30,431 bases of DNA. It comes from a virus. Below are positions 20,958-27,777 of the stretch, piece after piece. Position 1 is the stretch's first letter. Each line of letters starts with the position of its first letter. The notes below the pieces were generated by a model. The model was not told the origin of the DNA, made no database searches, and saw only the letters and a list, made by a program, of their open reading frames with translations. The stretch is from positions 1-30,431 of IMG/VR virus record IMGVR_UViG_3300012005_000036; one strand, 5' to 3'. The translations under genes were made by a program, and so were the position numbers.

Positions 20958-21436
20958 GACGCCTCCCGGATCGGGTAGCGCAGCTTCTCGTTGAGGCCGT
21001 CGGGCAGGTCCCAGTTCCAGAACCCCTGGTGACCCACAGCGGGGATCGGGTTCGACCCCAGCGACGAGATGGACGTGATGGACCATGCGAACCGGCCCGG
21101 TGAGTGGTCGCCAAGGGACCGCTCACGGTCGTCCGGGTGGTGTCCGCTACTGGTGGTGGAGCGGGTCTGGAACAGGTCACCCACGGCCACCACAGCACCC
21201 ATCGGCAGCCGGTACGGCCACGACAGGGACTTGCCTCGCAGCAGCAGCCCGGACTGGTCACGCTCGACCTGGTACGGGCCGACCTCGAACCAGTCACCAA
21301 TCCGGCACGGCCACGCCAGCCCGGCATGGATCACAACAGGCCCGCGGTACTTGGTGTCCCAGGACCTGGTCTCCATCTGCTTGACCCCGAGGGCGAAGAA
21401 CGTGGCCCAGGGCTGGCGGATCGTCAGCGCCTTCAC
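20954..21436 (-). CDS. ASCH-domain protein
   Basis: Start set at the GTG of a GTGA overlap (160 aa), which places VKALTIRQPWATFFALGVKQ at the very N-terminus as in ASCH (ASC-1 homology) domain proteins; YRGPVVIHAG follows and MGAVVAVGDL supplies the later strand. ASCH proteins have a PUA-like beta-barrel proposed to bind RNA or modified bases. Phage versions are common but of uncertain role. Coupled to a zinc-ribbon-type gene downstream. Confidence 0.85.
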   Translation of the reverse strand: MKALTIRQPWATFFALGVKQMETRSWDTKYRGPVVIHAGLAWPCRIGDWFEVGPYQVERDQSGLLLRGKSLSWPYRLPMGAVVAVGDLFQTRSTTSSGHHPDDRERSLGDHSPGRFAWSITSISSLGSNPIPAVGHQGFWNWDLPDGLNEKLRYPIREAS

Positions 21437-21846
21437 TTGGTGATCCCTGGGACGAACTCCCACATGAAGTGGTCGTCATCCCATGCCGTCTCGACCGGGA
21501 TGAGGATCCTGGTGCCAGCCTTGGACTCGCACTGCGCGTCATAACCGCCGTTGATCCAGTTCGCGTGGTTGCACTCACCACTGTCGACCATCCGTGACGG
21601 CGGCTCGCACGCGCAGTACTCCTCGCACCGGCAGTCGTGGACCATCCGGCACGCGGCACCAGGGCGGGACTTGCAGACCAGGGTCGCGCGGATCCCGTCG
21701 TCGCCTTCGAGCTCGAGGTAGTGATCCACCGGGGGCCGCGGGATCGGCTCGACGTCGATGTCCAGAACTTGAGAATGGTTCTCAACTGGCTTAACTTGAG
21801 AATCGTTCTCATTACCAGAGGTCACCGGACAGGTTGACATAATCAT
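21433..21846 (-). CDS. Cys-rich hypothetical protein, 137 aa
   Basis: Starts at an ATGA overlap. Nine Cys residues, several in a cluster (CKSRPGAACRMVHDCRCEE YCACEP), suggest a metal-binding domain. The first 30 residues contain a doubled motif (NENDSQV then ENHSQV) encoded by two near-identical palindromes at 21769-21811, which are described separately. The local DNA is A/T-richer there than in the rest of the gene. C-terminal part is Trp- and acid-rich. Function unknown. Confidence 0.7.
   Translation of the reverse strand: MIMSTCPVTSGNENDSQVKPVENHSQVLDIDVEPIPRPPVDHYLELEGDDGIRATLVCKSRPGAACRMVHDCRCEEYCACEPPSRMVDSGECNHANWINGGYDAQCESKAGTRILIPVETAWDDDHFMWEFVPGITK
21769..21785. promoter_or_regulatory. 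operator-like dyad 1
   Basis: TTGAGAATGGTTCTCAA has perfect 7-bp arms with a 3-nt centre. It lies within codons near the 5' end of the Cys-rich gene. The centre is 27 bp from that of dyad 2. Confidence 0.5.
21797..21811. promoter_or_regulatory. operator-like dyad 2
   Basis: TGAGAATCGTTCTCA, 6-bp arms with a 3-nt centre, nearly identical to dyad 1. The preceding AAC is shared too, so the repeated unit AACTTGAGAAT occurs 27 bp apart. Confidence 0.5.
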
Positions 21847-22223
21847 GGGTTACTCACCTTCGCTGGCTTGCAGTCCTTGGCGTGGATCCCGGGCCAGGCG
21901 TTGACCAGGGCCCGGCCGAACGCGTTGTTCTCGCAGTCGACGGACAGTCCACAGGGTTCGCAGCTGACGCTGATCCGGTGGCCGTTGACGACGGGTGCGG
22001 GGATGGCAGCTTCGGCGGCGGCTTGGGCTTGGAGCTTGTCGACGTGGGCGATCATGTGGCGGATGTCGGGTTTGGTGAAGCCTCGGACGGTTTCGTTGAG
22101 TCGTTCGCCTCGTGCGCCTAGGCCGGTTCCTTTGGCGTTGACGAGGGTGAGCACCATGGTCTGGTCGTCGCCGGGCTTGTCGAGGGCGTCGGTGAGCATC
22201 TGGCGGTATTCGGTGGGTGTCAT
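21843..22223 (-). CDS. hypothetical protein with CxxC near C-terminus
   Basis: The start is the ATG of an ATGA overlap with the replication-like gene; the open frame upstream to 22394 runs through the repeat tract and is rejected. 126 residues. N-terminal half helical (TPTEYRQMLTDALDKPG); a middle helix with KLQAQAAAEAA; C-terminal part VSCEPCGLSVDCENNAFG with three Cys plus a final HAKDC, suggesting one metal site. Function unknown; it may be a replication accessory given its coupling. Confidence 0.72.
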   Translation of the reverse strand: MTPTEYRQMLTDALDKPGDDQTMVLTLVNAKGTGLGARGERLNETVRGFTKPDIRHMIAHVDKLQAQAAAEAAIPAPVVNGHRISVSCEPCGLSVDCENNAFGRALVNAWPGIHAKDCKPAKVSNP

Positions 22224-23002
22224 GCGCGTTCTCTCCAGTCGGTGGGCGGGGTCGTGTCGGGTTCGGCTTGGGTGGTTTCGACGGTCGTCTTTTTCGGTCG
22301 TCGTTTTCCTGGTGAGGTTAAGTACGTACTTGAAGAATTGAGGGAGTTGGGAGTAGGAGAAGGAGTAGGGAGTAAGGAGTAAGGAGTGGGGCATGGGTTA
22401 CCTAATGGGTCAGTCGATGCCTCACTGGAAGGGTTAGGCGAAGGGTTACCGGAAGGGTTAGACGTGGGGTCTTCGTGACCCCAATCCGAAGGGAAACCAG
22501 CCAGGTTCGGAGGGAGTACCTCAAGGGCTTGGTCGGGGGTCATCGAGCGCTTCTTCAACAGGCCTCTGACGTCGGGCCGGGCAGTCCATGCCTTCAGGTT
22601 CGAGTCGTCCTTGAAGAGACGCTTCAGCTCATGCACGATGACCGCCTGGAGAGTCCTGGACGCCATCGCGCCGTATGCCGTGACCATCGCGGCGGCCACG
22701 TTAGGTTGGTTCATCAGGCCGTCGTTGCGGATGAATGAGCGGATCAACACTTCCTCGGTGTCCCGGTCGACCACGATGTAGTGGTTCTGCTCCAGCTCGA
22801 CCGCCGCGGCCTCTACCCGGCCCGGTGAGACGTCCACAGCCATGGGTGCGATGCGTGCCGGCCGCCAGTCCCTCACACCGGCATAGGACAGGCCTGGTGA
22901 TGTCAGCAGGTGCAGGTAGAGCCACTGTGACTCCGCTGGCAGGTCCCGGAAGTCCTCGTCAGCCCACATGGACAGTAGGATCCGGGCGTGGTCGCGGGCC
23001 AT
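22220..23002 (-). CDS. replication initiator-like protein with internal repeat arrays
   Basis: 260 residues; 1-nt TGATG overlap with the second whiB. The N-terminus (MARDHARILLSMWADEDFRDLP, then QWLYLHLLTSPG and WRPARIA) is a winged-helix layout I associate with actinophage/actinomycete replication initiators. A structured region continues to about residue 165. It is followed by a low-complexity linker of repeated Asn-Pro-Ser-x and Pro-Thr-Pro units, then a basic tail (GKRRPKKTT). The linker is encoded by two short-period DNA repeat arrays, as lambda O encodes its origin iterons. Function inferred from layout and position after recombination genes. Confidence 0.65.
   Translation of the reverse strand: MARDHARILLSMWADEDFRDLPAESQWLYLHLLTSPGLSYAGVRDWRPARIAPMAVDVSPGRVEAAAVELEQNHYIVVDRDTEEVLIRSFIRNDGLMNQPNVAAAMVTAYGAMASRTLQAVIVHELKRLFKDDSNLKAWTARPDVRGLLKKRSMTPDQALEVLPPNLAGFPSDWGHEDPTSNPSGNPSPNPSSEASTDPLGNPCPTPYSLLPTPSPTPNSLNSSSTYLTSPGKRRPKKTTVETTQAEPDTTPPTDWRERA
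22320..22331. repeat. 12-bp perfect palindrome beside the arrays
   Basis: AAGTACGTACTT is self-complementary and A/T-richer than the surroundings. It lies 11 bp from the GGAGT array inside the replication-like gene and may be part of the same origin-like region. Confidence 0.5.
22343..22387. repeat. short-period GGAGT array inside the replication gene
   Basis: GGAGT (one GGAGA) occurs at 22343, 22350, 22356, 22362, 22369, 22376 and 22383, at 6-7 bp spacing, forming a purine-only-like strand. It lies in codons for a Pro/Thr/Ser linker. Adjacent to the 12-bp array and to a 12-bp palindrome at 22320-22331. Confidence 0.75.
22393..22476. repeat. 12-bp iteron-like array, candidate replication origin
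   Basis: Seven in-phase 12-bp units start at 22393, 22405, 22417, 22429, 22441, 22453 and 22465. Units 4-6 begin AAGGGTTA, unit 1 ATGGGTTA, unit 2 ATGGGTCA; units 3 and 7 are degenerate, and a further AAGGGAAA is in phase at 22489. In protein this makes Asn-Pro-Ser-x repeats. Confidence 0.65.
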
Positions 23003-23331
23003 CAGGCGATCTCCTCGTTCTCTTCTTCGTCGTTGTGTCCAGCTGTGTGCCGGGTGTCGTACCAGCGGGTGGCGCGTTCTTCCTCAGTCATGCCCGCCCA
23101 GAACCCGTTCTCCTCGGTGGAGGAGGCCTCTTCGCAGCGGCGCAGCACGTCGCAGGTGTGACAGATGGCCCGGGCTGCAGCCAGGGCGCGTGCGCGCAGG
23201 ACCACGCGCTGGGTGGACGCCAGGGCGGGGAGTGCGGCCGCGGTGTCGTACAGCTCGTACTGGCCCGCGCAGGCCGCGTCGGCGGTCCACCCGGACTTCC
23301 CTTCGATCAGTGACCGGAGGTTGTGGTTCAT
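23002..23331 (-). CDS. WhiB-family iron-sulfur transcription factor (second copy)
   Basis: 109 residues with Cys21, Cys57, Cys60 and Cys66 in the WhiB spacing and a GFWAGMT turn at 76-82. The spacing between the first and second Cys (36) is longer than in the other WhiB of this window (26), and the sequences are clearly different, so this is not a recent duplication. The C-terminus is acidic (NDEEENEEIA) rather than basic. Starts with ATG overlapping the HTH gene stop (ATGA). Likely a transcriptional regulator acting through a host sigma factor. Confidence 0.9.
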   Translation of the reverse strand: MNHNLRSLIEGKSGWTADAACAGQYELYDTAAALPALASTQRVVLRARALAAARAICHTCDVLRRCEEASSTEENGFWAGMTEEERATRWYDTRHTAGHNDEEENEEIA

Positions 23332-24119
23332 GCGGCCCGCCGGTCACGGGTCACGGTGCGCGTGGTCACGCCCAGCCGGTCAGCGACCTGGTCGGCGGAC
23401 AGTCCTTGGGCGGTGAGCCGTGCGACAGCGATGGTCCGCTCGGGTTTGGTCAGGTGGACCCTGTCGCCGTGGGTGGCGCGGGCGATCGCGACGTCGTCCA
23501 TCTCCAGGTCGACGGTCGCGCCGAGCTTGGGTTGCTCGTTGGGGTCGTCGATGTTGTCCCACGCCAACGGTGGCGCCCAACCCCTCGACTTCGCCCACTG
23601 GGCAGCCTTCACGCATGGCCCTGTGGTCATCGAGCGGCCCTCGTACAGGTTCCGGATCGTCCTGGCGGTGCCGACCCACACCCGGGCCCGCTTCGGGGTC
23701 CGGTACGAGCCGACAGCCTGCACGGTCACGCCGAGCTGGTCGGCGATCCAATGCTGAGACCAGCCCATCGCACCCAGGGCTTGGATCCGGCGGCGCGTCC
23801 CCACAGCGGACACCCACCGGCCGTCCGGGACGTGGTCAAGGTCGAACTGCACTGCCAGGATCGCAGCCTCACGGGCCGGGCGGATCTGATGCTGGTAGCC
23901 GTGGTGGTTGGCCAGCATCAGCGTCGACAGTGCGGAGGGGTGCTCGCCGACCATGAGGGCGATGGACTCCAGTGAGAGCCCGAACTCTCGAAGGTCCCTG
24001 ACGTGACACCTTGCCGGTGCCGGGTCGACGAACGGCGCCCACTGGTGGTACGCGTCCAACCGTCTACGCCGGCGGGCCCACGCGGCACGCAGCGCCCGCT
24101 CCTCATCGGTGCGGATCAT
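23328..24119 (-). CDS. multi-HTH DNA-binding regulator-like protein
   Basis: 263 residues with at least three helix-turn-helix-like segments: residues about 45-75 (FGLSLESIALMVGEHPSAL), 110-140 (GTRRRIQALGAMGWSQHWIA DQLG) and the C-terminus (GLSADQVADRLGVTTRTVTR). The N-terminus is strongly basic. Proteins of this type sit next to whiB genes in actinophages; they are often annotated only as HTH proteins. It is coupled by ATGA to its upstream neighbour and overlaps the second whiB start, so the set could be a regulatory cassette. Target sites unknown. Confidence 0.75.
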   Translation of the reverse strand: MIRTDEERALRAAWARRRRRLDAYHQWAPFVDPAPARCHVRDLREFGLSLESIALMVGEHPSALSTLMLANHHGYQHQIRPAREAAILAVQFDLDHVPDGRWVSAVGTRRRIQALGAMGWSQHWIADQLGVTVQAVGSYRTPKRARVWVGTARTIRNLYEGRSMTTGPCVKAAQWAKSRGWAPPLAWDNIDDPNEQPKLGATVDLEMDDVAIARATHGDRVHLTKPERTIAVARLTAQGLSADQVADRLGVTTRTVTRDRRAA

Positions 24120-24622
24120 GCCGCGTGCGCTGCGTAGTACGCGTTCCGGATCTCAAGGCGGACTGCACCAGTGACGGGACACAGGATCCCTTGGGTAGTG
24201 GCCCACGCCCGGATGGTTGCCGACTCAGACCGGGCCGGACCCTTGGCGGTCTTGGTCTTCTTTGGTTTGCCGCGCAGCTGGGCTTTGGCCTTCGCAAGTT
24301 CCGCCTCGAGCTCGGCGACGCGGGCCTGGATGCCCTCCTTTGCCTTCTCCCTGGATGCCAGGGCGGCACGGTCGGCCTGCTCGACGGCCAAGGTGGCGCG
24401 CAGTTCGGTCATCAGCTTGATGATCCGCTCGCCAGCGAGGCGGGCTTTGCGGGTGCCGGTGGAGGCGCGTTCGAGGAGCTCGGCGAGGTCGCTGGTGCGC
24501 GGACCTGCGTGGCCGTGGGTTGCGGCGTGCATGGACGTCACGGACGGGGCTGGTGGCCCGGCAGGGGTGAGGTTCTGGGCTGCGGTGTCGAGGGCGGTGT
24601 CGACGAGGTCGCTGATGTTCAT
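24116..24622 (-). CDS. Lsr2-like C-terminal domain with coiled coil
   Basis: Start chosen at the ATGA overlap with the whiB gene (168 aa). The central region (about 60-125) is a long Ala/Glu/Lys helix, probably a coiled coil for oligomerisation, followed by a Lys-rich linker (KPKKTKTAKG). The last 35 residues (TIRAWATTQG ... RNAYYAAHAA) align by eye with the DNA-binding domain of actinobacterial Lsr2, which has RxWAxxNGxxVxxRGRIPxxVxxAYxxA. The RGR minor-groove hook of Lsr2 is not present; TGAVR stands there. Probable nucleoid- or promoter-associated DNA-binding protein; function inferred. Confidence 0.6.
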   Translation of the reverse strand: MNISDLVDTALDTAAQNLTPAGPPAPSVTSMHAATHGHAGPRTSDLAELLERASTGTRKARLAGERIIKLMTELRATLAVEQADRAALASREKAKEGIQARVAELEAELAKAKAQLRGKPKKTKTAKGPARSESATIRAWATTQGILCPVTGAVRLEIRNAYYAAHAA

Positions 24623-24900
24623 GCTGTCTCCTGGAGGCGTGAGGGGCGGTTGGGGTTGATGCCGTTGGTTTGCTGCATGGTTCGTCGTTCGGGTTGGGTG
24701 GTGCCCGCCCAGATCCCGTCGACATCGTGGGTCAGGGCGTAGGTCAGGCACTCGCGGCGCGCTGGACATCCCGCACACACGGGTTTGACCTGCTCGAGCT
24801 TCCAGGCGACGTCGTAGTCCAGCGGGTGGAACAGCTCAGGGTCGACGTACACGCAGTGCCCGAGCTCTTCGAACTGAGGGAAGTGCTTCAGGAGGCTCAC
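24619..24900 (-). CDS. WhiB-family iron-sulfur transcription factor (first copy)
   Basis: 93 residues with the four invariant Cys of WhiB proteins (16, 42, 45, 51; the C-x2-C-x5-C block is intact) and the GIWAGTT turn at 62-68, the counterpart of G[VI]WGG. These ligate a 4Fe-4S cluster; family members act as redox- or sigma-factor-linked regulators and are restricted to actinobacteria and their phages. The basic C-terminal tail (RRTMQQTNGINPNRPSR) could contact DNA. Starts at an ATGA overlap with the methyltransferase gene. Confidence 0.9.
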   Translation of the reverse strand: MSLLKHFPQFEELGHCVYVDPELFHPLDYDVAWKLEQVKPVCAGCPARRECLTYALTHDVDGIWAGTTQPERRTMQQTNGINPNRPSRLQETA

Positions 24901-26540
24901 GCTGCTTCACCTGTGATGGCTGCGGAGACGGCGGCGATGAGGTCTCTTGCTGCGGGTGGGGTGACGGCGTTGCCTGCCATCCGGACCCGCTCGCGGCGGG
25001 TGCCTTCCCAGATGTACGTGCCGGGGAACGCCATGCCGGCGGCGACCTCGGCCGGTTCCAGCATCCGGAACATGCAGTCGTCGACGGTGGCCTCGGCTGC
25101 GGCGAGCTCACCGGGGGTGATGAGCGACTGTTGCGCCGTGGTCGTCAGGGTTCGCAACGCTTCCCAAGCCGGTGTGGTCATCTCCGCGCCGTCACCCTGG
25201 CTGCTGTAGTGCCTGGTGACGAGCGCGTACCGGTCGACGGTCGTCAGCGTGCCCAGGGCCGCGTCGGTGGACTTCGCGGACTGGGTGGCCCCAAAGTAGG
25301 GGGTGACCAGGCCGTGGTGTTGTCCGTTGGCGGCGAACGTGTCGAGCGGCTCGTCGGTGGATCGGTGTGAGCGCAGAACCTGGGCGTCGCTGGTGCCTCG
25401 CAGCATCGCCATGAACGGCGGGAACGCGATGCCGGTCTCATTGCGGGTCGTCATGGTCCGCAGCGGGTCGTTGGCCGACCTCGGCTGCTTGCCGTCCCTG
25501 CCCTCGACCGGGGTCATGATCGGTGGGATCGCCAGGCCTTTGGACTCGATGGTGTGCAGAGTCTTCAGCACGTCCTCGGTCGACCACGCCCGGTAGTAGC
25601 CGTTCGGGTCTCCGTAGGCCTGGTGCTTGGGGTCGGCCGCGTCATAGGTGTGCCCGGCAGCTTCGAGGTGGACTGGCCCCCAGTAGCGGGCGATCCCCGC
25701 TGCGATGCGGCGGCGGGTCTTGTCAGCGAGGGGCTTGTCGCGGTCGCCGATCTTGGATCCCTTGATGGTCCAGTCGATCGCGGCAGAGGCGGGCAGCCAG
25801 CCCGGCTCGACGATCTGGTTACGGCACGAGGTGTTGGGGCACCGGTAGACGTACTGGGAGCGGTACCTGCCGCCGGGGGATTGAGGCTTCTTCCAGGACT
25901 GGACGGCGGCCACGACGGTGTCGCAGATCGGGCAGTAGGCCTTGGGTCGCTGCATGGCATCGAGGTCGGGTGCGCGCTCGCCCTTGCGCCAGAACACGAC
26001 ATACATCCGGTCGCGGGACTGCGGTGCTGGCAGGCCCCCAGCCTGGGCGTGCATCGAGTTCAGGAACACCAGGCGGTGCTCGTACCCAAAGGCGTGCATG
26101 GCCATCAGCCACGCGTCGAACGGTTCCCAACGCTGCACGTCGATGACGTTCTCGACGATGATCGCCCGGTAGCGGTGCGCCTCAGTGAAGCGGGGCACGT
26201 CCCACATGGTGGCTCTGGATCGTTCGGCGGCCTCATCTGGCAGGGTTTCCCCGAACAGGTCTGGCTGGCCGGTCTCACGTTTGCGACCCTTGGCCTGGGA
26301 GTGGTTCGTGCACTCCGGTGAGGCCCACAGGATGTCCGTGCTGGGGAACAGGCGCGGGTTGTACTGGGAGATGTCAGCGCACACGTGGTCGGCGTTCGGG
26401 TGGTTGGCGTTGTGGACGTCCACGGCCTTCTGCCAGTGGTTCGCGGCGACCCGCACCTTCACGCCGGGCACGAACGTGCCACCAGTGGAGGACCCACCAG
26501 CGCCAGCGAATAGGTCGGTCATGGTCAGGTTGTGACTCAC
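24897..26540 (-). CDS. DNA cytosine-C5 methyltransferase with zinc-ribbon insert
   Basis: Starts at a GTGA overlap with the ParB-like gene (547 aa); a longer open frame to 26984 is only a shadow of that gene. Motif I is DLFAGAGG (residues 9-16). The catalytic motif IV reads SPEC (74-77) with Cys77 as presumed nucleophile. Motif VI is ENV (130-132), motif VIII is QSRDR (174-178), and motif X is near the end (AGNAVTPPAARDLI). Between VIII and the target-recognition region lies a Cys4 zinc-ribbon-like insert (Cys203, 206, 234, 239). Likely role: modifying phage DNA against host restriction. No partner endonuclease is seen. Confidence 0.88.
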   Translation of the reverse strand: MSHNLTMTDLFAGAGGSSTGGTFVPGVKVRVAANHWQKAVDVHNANHPNADHVCADISQYNPRLFPSTDILWASPECTNHSQAKGRKRETGQPDLFGETLPDEAAERSRATMWDVPRFTEAHRYRAIIVENVIDVQRWEPFDAWLMAMHAFGYEHRLVFLNSMHAQAGGLPAPQSRDRMYVVFWRKGERAPDLDAMQRPKAYCPICDTVVAAVQSWKKPQSPGGRYRSQYVYRCPNTSCRNQIVEPGWLPASAAIDWTIKGSKIGDRDKPLADKTRRRIAAGIARYWGPVHLEAAGHTYDAADPKHQAYGDPNGYYRAWSTEDVLKTLHTIESKGLAIPPIMTPVEGRDGKQPRSANDPLRTMTTRNETGIAFPPFMAMLRGTSDAQVLRSHRSTDEPLDTFAANGQHHGLVTPYFGATQSAKSTDAALGTLTTVDRYALVTRHYSSQGDGAEMTTPAWEALRTLTTTAQQSLITPGELAAAEATVDDCMFRMLEPAEVAAGMAFPGTYIWEGTRRERVRMAGNAVTPPAARDLIAAVSAAITGEAA

Positions 26541-27658
26541 GACGTGTCGCCCATCAGGTCGAGCTCGGCGGGGGACCACTCGTACCCGTAGACCGTGCCC
26601 AGGGTGTACCGCCAGCCCTTGGTGTGGGACTGGCGCCAGGCGGACGCGGACCGGGCCAGGTCCATGTCGCGGTGCAGGCCGCCGATGACGTCCAGGGCGA
26701 TCATGGCCTGGGGCAGGGTCAGGGTGCGGATCCGGCGTTCGTAACCGGCGCCGAGGACCTTGGTCATGATGGCCGGGTCGTAGAACATCGCCTGGGATGC
26801 CTGGTGCACGCGGGCCCGGGCGATGGTCAACGCGATGTCGGTGTCGCCTTCGGTGATGACCTCGGCGAGGTACTGGTGTCGGACCCGGGCGGCGGTGTCC
26901 AGGGTGCGAAGCAGGGTCGCGCGGGCGTTGCGGCCTTCGGGGATCTGGTTGACCTCGGCGGGGATGGCTTCGGTCGGTGCGCACTTGGTCACGACAGGCT
27001 GCACTGGTGTCGGGTTCTCGGCGTCTTCCTTGGCGCGGGCGATGTCACCCTTGGCCTCGTTCAGCTTCCAGGACCAGTCGCGGGTCCCGACGAACGCGGC
27101 GAGCTCTTCGACGACGGCCAGGTCGGTGAACGCGGCCAGTTCGAGGGCGTCACTGATGGTCAGCTGGCCGTGGTCGACACCCTCACGGGCCTGCTCGGGC
27201 AGGTGGACCAGGGTCAGCCGGCCCTCAACGAACGCGCGGGTCCTCCCGAGCTTCTTGGCGATCAGCGTCGGGTTGTAGTTCGGGAACTCCATCAGGGACT
27301 GGAACCCGTCGGCCTCCTCTGTGACAGTCAGGCCCTTGCGGTGCCCGTTCTCGATGAGCATCGTCTCGAGCTGCTTCTCGGCGGTGTCCAGGTCGTGGCG
27401 GATGATGCACGGCACGGTTTCCAGTTCGGCGTCGACTGCGCTGTTGAGGCGGCGGTGGCCGGCGATGACGGTGTACCGCCAGGACGACTTCAACGGTGCG
27501 GCGACGACGAGGGGTTCGATGATCCCGGCCTCGCGGATGGACGCGGTCAGCTCGTCCTGTTCCTGCTGGGTGCCGAGGTTGTGTCTGGCGTTGCGTGGGT
27601 GGGGGGCGAGGGACCCGATCGGGATCTCTTTGAACATGGTTTTGTTCGGTGCGGTCAT
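26537..27658 (-). CDS. ParB-like nuclease domain protein
   Basis: 373 residues. The N-terminal 100 residues match the ParB/Spo0J N domain: IPIGSLAPHPRNARHN, a REAGIIEPLVV segment, and a GHRR box at residues 67-70 (the CTP-binding/catalytic patch of the family). An HTH-like region follows (NPTLIAKKLGRTRAFVEGRLTLVHL), then a long helical C-terminus. In phages such proteins occur without a ParA partner and are linked to nuclease, regulatory or DNA-modification roles. No ParA is visible here, and the next gene is a cytosine methyltransferase, so plasmid-style partition is not implied by this window. Confidence 0.85.
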   Translation of the reverse strand: MTAPNKTMFKEIPIGSLAPHPRNARHNLGTQQEQDELTASIREAGIIEPLVVAAPLKSSWRYTVIAGHRRLNSAVDAELETVPCIIRHDLDTAEKQLETMLIENGHRKGLTVTEEADGFQSLMEFPNYNPTLIAKKLGRTRAFVEGRLTLVHLPEQAREGVDHGQLTISDALELAAFTDLAVVEELAAFVGTRDWSWKLNEAKGDIARAKEDAENPTPVQPVVTKCAPTEAIPAEVNQIPEGRNARATLLRTLDTAARVRHQYLAEVITEGDTDIALTIARARVHQASQAMFYDPAIMTKVLGAGYERRIRTLTLPQAMIALDVIGGLHRDMDLARSASAWRQSHTKGWRYTLGTVYGYEWSPAELDLMGDTS

Positions 27659-27777
27659 GGTGTGCTCCGGGGGTGGTTCAGGCGCGGGTCGTCGGCGGGA
27701 GTGTTGTGGCTGGCGGCGCAGCTGAGGGCGGCGTAGATCACGGTCACCGTCAGGGCCACCAGGTAGATGCCGATCAC
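27655..27777 (-). CDS. 40-aa putative single-pass membrane peptide
   Basis: A GTG start forms a GTGA overlap with the upstream stop, and its TGA stop overlaps the ATG of the ParB-like gene (ATGA), so the ORF exactly fills the gap. Residues 1-22 are strongly hydrophobic (IGIYLVALTVTVIYAALSC) with no charged residue, followed by a polar Pro-rich tail. This looks like one transmembrane helix or an uncleaved signal segment; a Cys at residue 20 might be read as a weak lipobox, but no Lys/Arg precedes the hydrophobic run. Function unknown; the coupling on both sides is the main reason to call it real. Confidence 0.6.
   Translation of the reverse strand: MIGIYLVALTVTVIYAALSCAASHNTPADDPRLNHPRSTP

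Noticed and set aside
21834-21839. TTGACA on the plus strand as a -35 box
   Set aside because: No matching -10 lies 16-18 nt downstream and there is no plus-strand gene to serve.
22343-22476. CRISPR array
   Set aside because: Units are 6-12 bp without unique spacers and lie in a coding frame, so this is a tandem repeat, not a CRISPR.
26541-26984. N-terminal extension of the cytosine methyltransferase
   Set aside because: It is His/Pro/Arg-rich and overlaps the ParB-like gene out of frame; the GTGA overlap at 26540 places methyltransferase motif I normally at the N-terminus.
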